Assembly: GCA_029834535.1 (NCBI GenBank)
Contig: JAQMWT010000454.1
Coordinates: 1 to 64,000, forward strand
DNA length: 64,000 nucleotides
Source: Chrysophaeum taylorii
Taxonomy: Eukaryota > Sar > Pelagophyceae > Pelagomonadales > Pelagomonadaceae
Direction: 5' to 3'
Part shown: positions 56,491 to 64,000 of the stretch, piece by piece
How positions within the stretch are numbered: position 1 is the first letter of the stretch
Layout of the letters: every line of letters begins with the position of its first letter
Position numbers and translations under genes: made by a program
Notes under the pieces: generated by a model
The model's database searches: none
What the model was told of the DNA's origin: nothing
What the model saw: only the letters and a program-made list of their open reading frames with translations

Positions 56491-56823
56491 TTTTCAAAGG
56501 CCTCCACCTCGTCGGCACGGGCAACCCATAGGAGCGTCCCGGAACAACCTCCTTTTCCCGGCGCGGGGTTTGTAGCGACGCTATGGCAGAAAAAAATGGA
56601 ATCTAGAATCGGAATCTCCTCCTCCACCTAAGGCCGCGCTAAAGAGGTTTTCGACCTCCAACCCTAACCCTTCACCCCGAAGGCGTTGGCGGCCGAATAC
56701 GAAAAAGCGGCAGACGTCTATACGAGTGCGTCGCAAAAAGCCGGGACGACGACGCCAAGCCCCTCCTCGAGCGCGCCCTCAAAATCAAGAGATCCCACCC
56801 CCGTGCCGCTCGCTCCAAGTAGT
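56491..56823 (+). pseudogene. TPR gene relic 1
   Basis: A degraded copy of 46545-46985: remnants of HGLPVGASLNNL, the KMESRIET segment, RAKEVFDLQP, EYEKAADVYTSAS and ARPLLERALKIKR are recognisable at DNA level, with deletions and frame changes. Its 3' end lies 160 bp from the 3' end of the NACHT-WD40 gene, tail to tail. Confidence 0.75.
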
Positions 56824-56983
56824 AGTGGATTCCTTAATTACTACTACAGTATACCTACTTTCGGGCGGTCAAAGGCGCATACTCTGGCGATCCCGTCAAA
56901 TACATACAGTCGAGCGGCAGCAAAAATTGGTTCTTCGGCTATTTATCTTCATAAACGTCTCGAGTCCGTTTCGTCGGCGAAAC

Positions 56984-59900
56984 TCAGAACCGCACGTCCC
57001 AGTACGTGATCGTGCCGTTCAGGTGGCCAAACGCGCAGACCATATCATCATTCTGGTCGTCGCCGCCTGTCGCCGTCATCTCAAACACGGTCATGCATCG
57101 CACTGTGCTCTCCATGGGAAGCACGAACAGCGCTATTTTGCCAGCGATCGCTGGGTCCCAGACGCGAACCGTCTTGTCGTCGGAGGAGCTCGCCAACCGC
57201 GGGGTCTTGTTGGTCGGATCGAAGGCCACCACGCACCGCACCCGAGCCTGATGGCCTTGGAGTTTGTGGAGTTGGCGGGCTGTGGTCAGGTCCCAGACGC
57301 GGACCGTTTTGTCGTCGGAACAGCTCGCGAGGCACAGAGTGTCGTTCATCTTGAACGCCACTACACCATTCACCGTATCCTCGTGGCCCTCGAGAACGTA
57401 TAGTTGGTGGCCTGTGGTCGGGTCCCAAACACGTACCGTCGTATCCTTGGAACAGGTTGCGAGGCGCACCTCGTCATTCATCTCGAATGCCACGACGCCA
57501 ATTACCGCATCCCGGTGGCCCTCCAATGTGTTGATTTCACGGCCCTCGGTGAGGTCCCACACGCGTAACGTCTTATCGCCAGAACAGCTCGCGAGCCTTA
57601 CCTCTTCGTTCATCTTCAAGACCGTCACGCCATTTACCGAACTCCGGTGGCCCTCGAGCTCGTGGAGTTCGCGGCCTGAGGTCGGGTCCCACACGCGCAC
57701 CGTACAGTCGATGGAGCAGCTCGCAAGGCATATGGCATCGTTCAATTTGAATACCACGACGCCATAAACCTTATCCTCATGGCCCTCGAGTTTCTGGAGT
57801 TCGGAGCGAGAGCTCGGATCCCAGACGCGCACCGTCCCGTCCTCAGAGCAGCTCGCCAACCGCGGCTCGCCATCCCGAGTCATGCTGAAAGCCGCCAGAC
57901 CACGCACTTTTTTTTTGTGGGTCTCGAGCTCAGACGTTCTACCGCTCGCGATCGGGTCCCAGATACGCACCGTCCCGTCGGCTGAGCAGCTCGCAAGCCG
58001 CAGCACGCCTTCGCTCAGCTCGAACGCCACCAGGCCATAAACCAAACCATCGTGGCCCTCGAGTTTGTTGAGTTGCTGGCCTTCGATCGGGTTCCAGATC
58101 CGCACCGTCTTGTTGATAGACCCACTCGCCAGTAACCACGTGCCCTCGCTCGTCGAGAACGCCGCCAAGGACAGTACCGAATCCCGGTGGCCCTCGAGTT
58201 TGTGGAGTTCGCAGCGGTCGATCGGGTTCCATATGCGCACCGTTTTGTCAAAGGAGCCGCTCGCCAGCCGCGGGCCATCGCTCGCCCCAAATGCCACCAC
58301 GCTGTTCACCGGATACTGGTGACCTTCGAGTCTAAGGAGTTGGCGTTCCTCGATCGGGTTCCAGACGCGCACTGTGGTGTCACCGGAGCAGCTCGCGAGG
58401 CACATGGCGTTGTTCATCTTGAACGCCACTACACCATTCACCCACTTCTGGTGGCCCTTGAGTTTGTGGAGTTCGCGGCCTGTCATCGGGTCCCACACGC
58501 GCACCGTCTTATCATGAGAGCAGCTCGCGAGGCACGTGGCGTTGTTCATCTCGAACGCCGTCACGCCGACCACCCTATCCTCGTGTCCCACTATTTTTCG
58601 GATTTGGACTCCTGCATTCGGGTCCCAGACGCGCAGTGACTTGTCGGCAGAACAGCTCGCCAACAGTTGCGTGCCGTCGCTCGTCTTAAACGCGACCACA
58701 CCAAGCACGTGATGCTGGTGCCCCTCGAGTTTCAAGAGCTCACGGCCCGCCATTGGGTCCCACACACGCACTGTGTGGTCAAAAGAGCAGCTCGCCACTC
58801 GCGTTTCGCCATCGCTCTTCTTAAAAGCCGTCACACCCTTCACACCACCCTCATGGCCCTCGAGAACGCACTGGAGTGGCGCATTGGCAGGCGTGAGGCT
58901 CGCGTGGCGTGCCGTGATTATTCGCATTCCCCGAGCCATCCGCCGCGCGTCTCGTGCCAATCGAGAAACCGACATCATATGCCATTTCTTGGCAGGTTCC
59001 AGCAAGCGCTGCCAGAGCTCTTCTGCGAGGACCTCGAACCCCCAAACCCCCACGTGATTTTGCGAAAGGACCAGAGCCCGACGCAGGAGCGTCGCCTCCG
59101 CCCCCGGAACTTTGGTCGTGTCGGCGATGAGTTCGGCCATCTGGCCCGCCCCAACTCGCAAAGTCACGAAGCGCAGCGAGCACAGCAGCGCCAGTGCGAC
59201 GTCTTGCTGCTTCGCCGCGACGAGATGCGTGATCGCCCATGGCAAAGCATAATCATCCGGAGCCAAGAGGTCGCGCTCGTCGTCACCCGCACCGCTCCAC
59301 TCCTCGCGAATCACCGCCGCCGCGTGAACGTCGCTCTCGTTAACGTTCCTCCGAACATCGGGTTCACGAAGGAGCGCGGCGACGCACGCGGCCGCGGCAC
59401 GGCGGTGCACAGCGACGCGGTCGATGAAGTACGGATCCTCGTCACTGCGGTCTTCGTATGGGAACTCACCCATTAGCCAGTCAGGGATGGACTTGTGAAA
59501 GCTGTAGACGCACCCGTCGTCGCCGACGGGAAAGAGCTGCGATAGCAACCCAACGATATCCTTGCACCTGGGAACGCCGCTCAAACCCGGCAGGGTGTTT
59601 GCCGTGTGCGGCGGCACAGGAGCAGCGAGGATGGCTTCGAGGACTTTCCGGCAGTCGATGGAAAACCCACCGGGGAAGACGCGAGTAAATTGGGCGAGGT
59701 ACGCGCCGGCGAGACCGTCGGGGAGTGCCTCGATATTAGCATGGGGCTGATCTTCTTCGAGCCGTTTTCGGAGCCAGTAGAGATACAAGAAGACACCCTG
59801 TGCCTTTGCGGCAGCGGTGGTGATGGTGGCTTCGAGGTGCTCGGGCTCGACAACGGGAGCGAGGATGGCTCGGAGAAACTTGTGGACGTCATTGGCACAC

Positions 59901-61135
59901 TCCTCGGCGTTCTCCTCAGAATCGAGGACTTTAGGTCGAAGCGTGGATAACTTGGTTCGCGCTTTGAGCTCTCGTCTAGAGGTAACGAGCACCGCGATCC
60001 GGGTTGGGAGCTTGGGGAATTCGCGCGCAACGAGATCGAGGAGGTCGTTCTTGGTCGCGTGCTCGGCCTCGTCGAGGGCGTCTATCACGATGAGAAGGCG
60101 ACCTTCCTCGGGAAGTTCGATGCTGGCGAGCGGCTCGAGGATCAGGCAGTCGAACAGCTGCGCGATATCGTTCAGGTCGCAACTTCCGGCCGCGAGAATC
60201 TCCTCGACTAGTTGCCGGTACTCCGGCAGCGCTCGAGCGATTTGGTACGAGAACGACTTGATCATGCGGCACGGGTCTCGCTTGGCGGCGTTGTTGTGTT
60301 GGACCAGGTGGACAGCGATTAGAATGTCGTTTTCAAGCAGCGCACACAGTTTGGCGACTATGGCCGTCTTGCCAAAGCCCGGCCCGGCGAACAACACGCA
60401 GCATCGCGGGCCGTCGGTGTTGCGAACCCAAGAAATGAGGAAATCGAGAATCCAGTCGCGCGTGCCAGGGACGAATTGCTCGACGTGCCACTTGAGTTCG
60501 CGTTCGAACGGGAGAGGGTGCAGCTCCGACTCGAGCGACGGAGGGACGACGGGGACTTGCTTGGGGTAGTAGTTGCGTCGGAACACTTCGAGTTTCGCGT
60601 CCGGTGCTACCGGGTTCGCTCGCGTGCCGCAGATGTCCTCCGAGGCCTTGATTGAGACGCAGGTCGCGTTGACGGCGATAGCCGATGCCGCTGTGGTGCG
60701 CGCGCCCGTGCCGTACGGCGATGTAAGGTCGCGATTCAAAAACCCCCCGCAGCAGACCTGGCCCGAGGCTCCGTCGACGACAATCGCGTTGTCGTGGGTG
60801 CAGAGGGTTTGCAACGCCCGTTTTTCGGCGTCGTTCTCGCAACACTTTTGGATGAGAATCGGGTCGCCTCCGCGGCTCGGGTCGCCTCCGCGGCGGTCGA
60901 GGTCCTTGGGGAACTTACCGTATTTCGAACAGACTTTTAACTTGGGCTGTGCGAACGGTAGTTCGGGATCTGGATCGAGGAGCTCTTTCGAGTCTCCGAT
61001 GATGAACAAAAGGCCGTGCGCAGGCTGCTTCTCGCCGGTGCCCTCGGTCGCGATCATGCGCGCGGCCTTGAGGGTCGCGGCGACGACCTCCTCGCGGATG
61101 TTTGCGGTCATCTTCCCGTCGCCCTGCGGCAACAT
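56984..61135 (-). CDS. DisA_N-like/NACHT/WD40 STAND protein
   Basis: One intact frame of 1383 residues. Residues ~10-187 resemble the DisA_N diadenylate cyclase fold: AATLKAARMIATEGTGEK and HGLLFIIGDS, then HDNAIVVDGASGQVCCGGFL (position of the DGA motif is D115-N-A), GTGARTTAASAIAVNATCVS (position of the RHR motif is R146-T-T) and KLEVFR. Residues ~245-450 are a NACHT ATPase: P-loop GPGFGKT (251-257), Walker B LLIVIDALDEAE (347-358) and VLVTSRRE. ~450-750 is helical (winged-helix/arm part of STAND proteins). 756-1383 holds 14 WD40 repeats, each LEGH...VxGVxAF...LASCSxDxTVRVWDP, enough for two 7-blade propellers. By family, such proteins oligomerise on ligand binding and signal through the N-terminal domain. 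Here that domain would make or sense a cyclic nucleotide; both motifs are altered, so sensing is as likely as synthesis. Function is inference. Confidence 0.88.
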   Translation of the reverse strand: MLPQGDGKMTANIREEVVAATLKAARMIATEGTGEKQPAHGLLFIIGDSKELLDPDPELPFAQPKLKVCSKYGKFPKDLDRRGGDPSRGGDPILIQKCCENDAEKRALQTLCTHDNAIVVDGASGQVCCGGFLNRDLTSPYGTGARTTAASAIAVNATCVSIKASEDICGTRANPVAPDAKLEVFRRNYYPKQVPVVPPSLESELHPLPFERELKWHVEQFVPGTRDWILDFLISWVRNTDGPRCCVLFAGPGFGKTAIVAKLCALLENDILIAVHLVQHNNAAKRDPCRMIKSFSYQIARALPEYRQLVEEILAAGSCDLNDIAQLFDCLILEPLASIELPEEGRLLIVIDALDEAEHATKNDLLDLVAREFPKLPTRIAVLVTSRRELKARTKLSTLRPKVLDSEENAEECANDVHKFLRAILAPVVEPEHLEATITTAAAKAQGVFLYLYWLRKRLEEDQPHANIEALPDGLAGAYLAQFTRVFPGGFSIDCRKVLEAILAAPVPPHTANTLPGLSGVPRCKDIVGLLSQLFPVGDDGCVYSFHKSIPDWLMGEFPYEDRSDEDPYFIDRVAVHRRAAAACVAALLREPDVRRNVNESDVHAAAVIREEWSGAGDDERDLLAPDDYALPWAITHLVAAKQQDVALALLCSLRFVTLRVGAGQMAELIADTTKVPGAEATLLRRALVLSQNHVGVWGFEVLAEELWQRLLEPAKKWHMMSVSRLARDARRMARGMRIITARHASLTPANAPLQCVLEGHEGGVKGVTAFKKSDGETRVASCSFDHTVRVWDPMAGRELLKLEGHQHHVLGVVAFKTSDGTQLLASCSADKSLRVWDPNAGVQIRKIVGHEDRVVGVTAFEMNNATCLASCSHDKTVRVWDPMTGRELHKLKGHQKWVNGVVAFKMNNAMCLASCSGDTTVRVWNPIEERQLLRLEGHQYPVNSVVAFGASDGPRLASGSFDKTVRIWNPIDRCELHKLEGHRDSVLSLAAFSTSEGTWLLASGSINKTVRIWNPIEGQQLNKLEGHDGLVYGLVAFELSEGVLRLASCSADGTVRIWDPIASGRTSELETHKKKVRGLAAFSMTRDGEPRLASCSEDGTVRVWDPSSRSELQKLEGHEDKVYGVVVFKLNDAICLASCSIDCTVRVWDPTSGRELHELEGHRSSVNGVTVLKMNEEVRLASCSGDKTLRVWDLTEGREINTLEGHRDAVIGVVAFEMNDEVRLATCSKDTTVRVWDPTTGHQLYVLEGHEDTVNGVVAFKMNDTLCLASCSDDKTVRVWDLTTARQLHKLQGHQARVRCVVAFDPTNKTPRLASSSDDKTVRVWDPAIAGKIALFVLPMESTVRCMTVFEMTATGGDDQNDDMVCAFGHLNGTITYWDVRF

Positions 61136-62029
61136 CGACGAATTGGCGAAAAGTCCGTTGAGTGCCCGTTCGTCTCATCAGTGCGGGGTTTAAGGTTCAC
61201 GAGCAGAAGATGTACGTCCCTAGACCTAACAGTTACAACTCACTTTTGGCCCAACAAAAAATCCAGAGTTGAACGGCAACGGCCAGCGTCTGTGCGGTTG
61301 CCAAGCCCTCGGTGGACCTCGATAAGGTCCTGGCGAAGACGGAGACTTGCGATCATGTCGGTGCCGGCGACCGGCGAAGTCGATCCGCCGCTTGCCCCGG
61401 AACTTAAGGCCCCAAGCGAAGCGAAGTGCTTACCGGGCTCGTCGGGGCGATGCTGCAATGTGGCGGCCAGCTCGACTGTGTGCCGCTTCCCGCTTCGAAG
61501 GATGCGAGAGAACGCTCCCCACCCGCGGCGTTTTCGCGCTCTTCTCTCCAGTGGACGCGGCCGCGCGGCGCGCACCGCTCGGAATCTCGACGCACCGCCC
61601 TCACGGTAAAACGGCTGGCTTCCCCGCGGCGTGCGCCCGGTGCGCGATGAGCTTGTCGTAATTCGACCCGCACAATCGCGCGATGCACTCCAGCAGCTGC
61701 CTCCGTTTGAGCTCCTTGATGACCTTCGAGTCGGTCCCGAGTCGCCGCCGAGTCCTTTACTGTTTTCTATCATCAAGCTGGCTTGGGCACGGGAGCAGGA
61801 ATAGGAGTCCCGTCTGCTGCTGCTTCTTCTTCTTCTTCGGAGGAGGAGGAGGAGGAAGGGGGAGCAGCGCAGCAGAAGCGGAGGAGCCGACGAACTGGTC
61901 GTACCTCGGGCTTGAAGTGGCGCTGGCCGAGGAGTTTGTCGATGTTGAACGTTTCTTCTTTGATGGGGTTTTAAACGTCGACTGCGAAGAGGGGTTTCTT
62001 CTTTGATGAGTCATTTTTTCTTCTGGAAA
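61136..62029. other. Upstream region of the NACHT-WD40 gene with unidentified minus-strand fragments
   Basis: Contains the presumed promoter of the minus-strand gene. Minus-strand fragments such as RLGTDSKVIKELKRRQLLE and IARLCGSNYDKLIAHRAHAA (61610-61750), and a frame at 61240-61776, look partly coding but match no family. A (TTC)n/(GAG)n tract at about 61818-61860 encodes a Lys- or Glu-rich run. No TATA box or other promoter element could be singled out. Confidence 0.4.
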
Positions 62030-62484
62030 ATTGCGCCGTCGTAGAAGGCCAGTCGCCCTCCCTTTTCAGAAGCCTCCACTCGAACGCCGGCACGGTTTAC
62101 CCATTGGAGCGTCCCAGAACAACCTGGGTCGCATTGAAGAAGCGATTCCATTTTGTCGCGAAGCGATGGCAGAAAACCCGAAAATGGAATCCAGAATCGA
62201 AACGACGGCGTCGCTTCTCCGCCACCTCAGCCGCGCTAAAGAGGCTTTCGACCTCCGCCCCGAAGCCCTCGGGTGGGGCTTTGGCGGAGGAGGGCGAATA
62301 CGAAAGAGCGGCAGGCGTCTTCGCGAGTGGGCTACGAAAAAAAAGAAAATTCAAGACTCCTCCTCCATGCCCTCCTCTTCAGACACATATGGGCCGGGAC
62401 GACGACGCGAGACCCCTCCTCGAGCGCGCCCTCGAATTCAAGAGATCCCACGTCGTCACCCTTGTCGCAACTCCCTCCAAGTAG
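62030..62484 (+). pseudogene. TPR gene relic 2
   Basis: Closely related to 46555-46985: RRHGLPIGASQNNLGRIEEA, IPFCREAMAENPKMESRIET and TASLLRHLSRAKEAFDLRPE are still readable in one frame, but the middle of the LNNLG repeat is deleted and the 3' half is frameshifted. The final ARPLLERALEFKRSH is in another frame. It lies 147 bp from, and tail to tail with, the second NACHT-WD40 gene. Confidence 0.82.
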
Positions 62485-62630
62485 GGATTTTTTGAACAGC
62501 ACCGTACCCAACCCTTTCGGGCCAACCGTGTATACCCCGGCGATCCGACCCCGTCAAATGTATACACACGGGCGGCAACCAAATCGCCAAACCGGCACTT
62601 TGTTATCATAGACTGTTTCGTCGGCGAAAC

Positions 62631-64000
62631 TCAGAACCGCACGTCCCAATACGTGATCGTGCCGTTATGGTGGCCAAAAGCACAGACTATATCTTTCTGG
62701 TCGTCGCCGCCTGTCGCCTTCATCTCGAACACTGTCATGCTCTTCACTATTTTCTCCATAGAAAGCACGAACAGCGCTGCGCCAGCGATTGGGTCCCAGA
62801 GGCGAACCGTCACGTCGTAGGAGGAGCTCGCCAGCCGCGGGGTCTTGTTGGTCGCTGCTAAGGCCCCCACACTACACACCCAACTCTGGTGGCCCTCGAG
62901 TTTGAGGAGTTGGCGGGCTGTTGTCATGTCCCAGACGCGCACCGTTTTGTCGAAGGAGCAACTCGCGAGGCGCACGACGTCGTTCATCTCGAACGCCACC
63001 ACGCCAAACACGAAATGCTCGTGATCATCGAGAGTGTGGAGTTGGCGGCCTGTGGTCGGGTCCCAAACGCGTACCGTCTTATCATCGGAGCAGCTCGCAA
63101 GGCGCACCTCGTCATTCATCTCGAAAGCCACAACGCCACGTACCCAAGCCTGGTGGCCCTCAACTTTGAGGAGTTCGCAGCCCTCGGTGAGGTCCCACAC
63201 GCGTAACGTCTTATCGTAAGAACAGCTCGCTAGTCTTACCTCTTCGTTCATCTTGAAGACCGTCACGCCATCTACCGGACCCGAATGGCCCTCGAGCTTG
63301 TGGAGTTCGCGGCCTGAGGTTGGGTCCCACACGCGCACTGTCCCGTCGTAGGAGCAGCTCGCTAGGCATATGGCATCGTTCAATTTGAATGCCACGACGC
63401 CACAAACCGGATCCCGATGGCCCTCGAGTTTCTGGAGTTCGGAGCGAGAGCTCGGATCCCAGACGCGCACCGTCCTGTCCAGAGAGCAGCTCGCCAACCG
63501 CGGCTCGTCATCCCTCGTGCTGAAAGCTGCCAGACCATACACTTCGTTTTCGTGGGTCTCGAGCTCAGACGTTCTACCGCTCGCGATCGGGTCCCAGATA
63601 CGCACCGTCCCGTCCAATGAGCAGCTCGCCAGCCGCAGCACGCCTTCGCTCAGTTCAAACGCCACCAGGCCACAAACCGAACCATCGTGGCCCTCGAGTT
63701 TGTTGAGTTCCTGGCCTTCGAAGGGGTTCCAGATCCGTACCGTCCATTCGTAAGAGCCAATCGCCAGCAACCACGTGCCGTCGCTCGTCGCGAATGCCGC
63801 TACACACATTCCCGGACTCAAACCGCAATCGATTTCGTGAACTTGGCATGCGTCGATTGGGTTCCAAATGCGCACCATTCCGAGCTCAGAGCCGCTCGCC
63901 AGCCTTGGGCCATCGCTCGCCTCGAATGCAACCACGCTTTTCACCGAATTCTGATGGCCTTCCAGTGTACAGAGCTGGCAGACCTCGATCGGGTTCCAGA
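62631..64000 (-). CDS. Second NACHT-WD40 paralogue, 3' part
   Basis: The minus-strand frame is open from the window edge to a stop at 62631. It holds about 10 WD40 repeats corresponding to repeats 5-14 of the neighbouring protein, plus the end of repeat 4 (WNPIE-VCQL). It ends with the same GTITYWDVRF. One repeat (CQVHEIDCGLSPGMCVAAF) has lost the LEGH start, so that blade is degenerate. Differences from the neighbour concentrate in the three residues after LEGH (for example QNSV, DGSV, RDPV, SGPV, QAWV, QSWV). The upstream DisA_N-like and NACHT parts, if present, lie beyond the window. Confidence 0.85.
   Translation of the reverse strand, partial: WNPIEVCQLCTLEGHQNSVKSVVAFEASDGPRLASGSELGMVRIWNPIDACQVHEIDCGLSPGMCVAAFATSDGTWLLAIGSYEWTVRIWNPFEGQELNKLEGHDGSVCGLVAFELSEGVLRLASCSLDGTVRIWDPIASGRTSELETHENEVYGLAAFSTRDDEPRLASCSLDRTVRVWDPSSRSELQKLEGHRDPVCGVVAFKLNDAICLASCSYDGTVRVWDPTSGRELHKLEGHSGPVDGVTVFKMNEEVRLASCSYDKTLRVWDLTEGCELLKVEGHQAWVRGVVAFEMNDEVRLASCSDDKTVRVWDPTTGRQLHTLDDHEHFVFGVVAFEMNDVVRLASCSFDKTVRVWDMTTARQLLKLEGHQSWVCSVGALAATNKTPRLASSSYDVTVRLWDPIAGAALFVLSMEKIVKSMTVFEMKATGGDDQKDIVCAFGHHNGTITYWDVRF

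Noticed and set aside
57264-58639. Plus-strand frames opposite the WD40 gene
   Set aside because: They are antisense shadows of the repeated WD40 units, periodic for that reason, and show no independent domain.

Overview
The window is nuclear DNA from a eukaryote. It holds Ty1/copia and Ty3/gypsy retrotransposons, hAT-type DNA transposons with 8-bp target duplications, a RAP-domain (organelle RNA) gene relic, an LRR-Roc relic, NACHT-WD40 genes and a zinc-ribbon gene of the ZNRD2/SSSCA1 type. There are no operons, Shine-Dalgarno sites, rRNA or tRNA genes that I can see. The RAP, Roco, NACHT-WD40 and hAT/DDE mixture fits a microalga, probably a stramenopile, but that assignment is inference. 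Most of the DNA is transposon; only four reading frames look intact or nearly so: the zinc-ribbon protein (20891-21625), a TPR protein (45831-46985), a 1383-residue DisA_N-like/NACHT/WD40 protein (61135-56984, minus) and the 3' part of its paralogue (62631 to the window edge, minus).

Layout. 1-15.2 kb: two ~3-kb inverted arms (1-2990 and 12190-15226) carrying copia relics, around a ~9-kb spacer with two other decayed copia families, unidentified DNA, a truncated hAT element (hAT-1a) and a gypsy gag-like fragment. 15-21 kb: a DDE transposon with a 43-unit GACA/TGTC microsatellite in its frame, then hAT-2a with an exact 8-bp target duplication. 20.9-21.6 kb: the zinc-ribbon gene. 22-28.7 kb: a gypsy element with both LTRs, itself split between gag-like and pol parts by a small hAT-like element (R1a) with an exact 8-bp duplication. 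29.2-30.7 kb: a second R1. 31-36 kb: RAP relic, hAT-3, LRR-Roc relic. 36-39.2 kb: hAT-2b. 39.2-44.5 kb: a full-length but frameshifted copia element. 44.5-64 kb: host-like region with the TPR gene, hAT-1b (complete with terminal repeats and target duplication), an unidentified terminal-inverted-repeat element, and an array of DisA_N-like/NACHT/WD40 genes with TPR relics lying tail to tail with them.

The most interesting system is at 53.2-64 kb: a STAND/NACHT ATPase whose N-terminus resembles the diadenylate cyclase (DisA_N/DAC) domain and whose C-terminus is 14 WD40 repeats (two 7-blade propellers), repeated in the locus with one more paralogue and one truncated relic. It looks like a nucleotide-linked immune or conflict receptor, with both DAC catalytic motifs altered. 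The second theme is a set of hAT-like families, most carrying their own short sub-terminal motif cluster. Frameshifts in the transposon genes often fall at A/T homopolymers or short tandem duplications.
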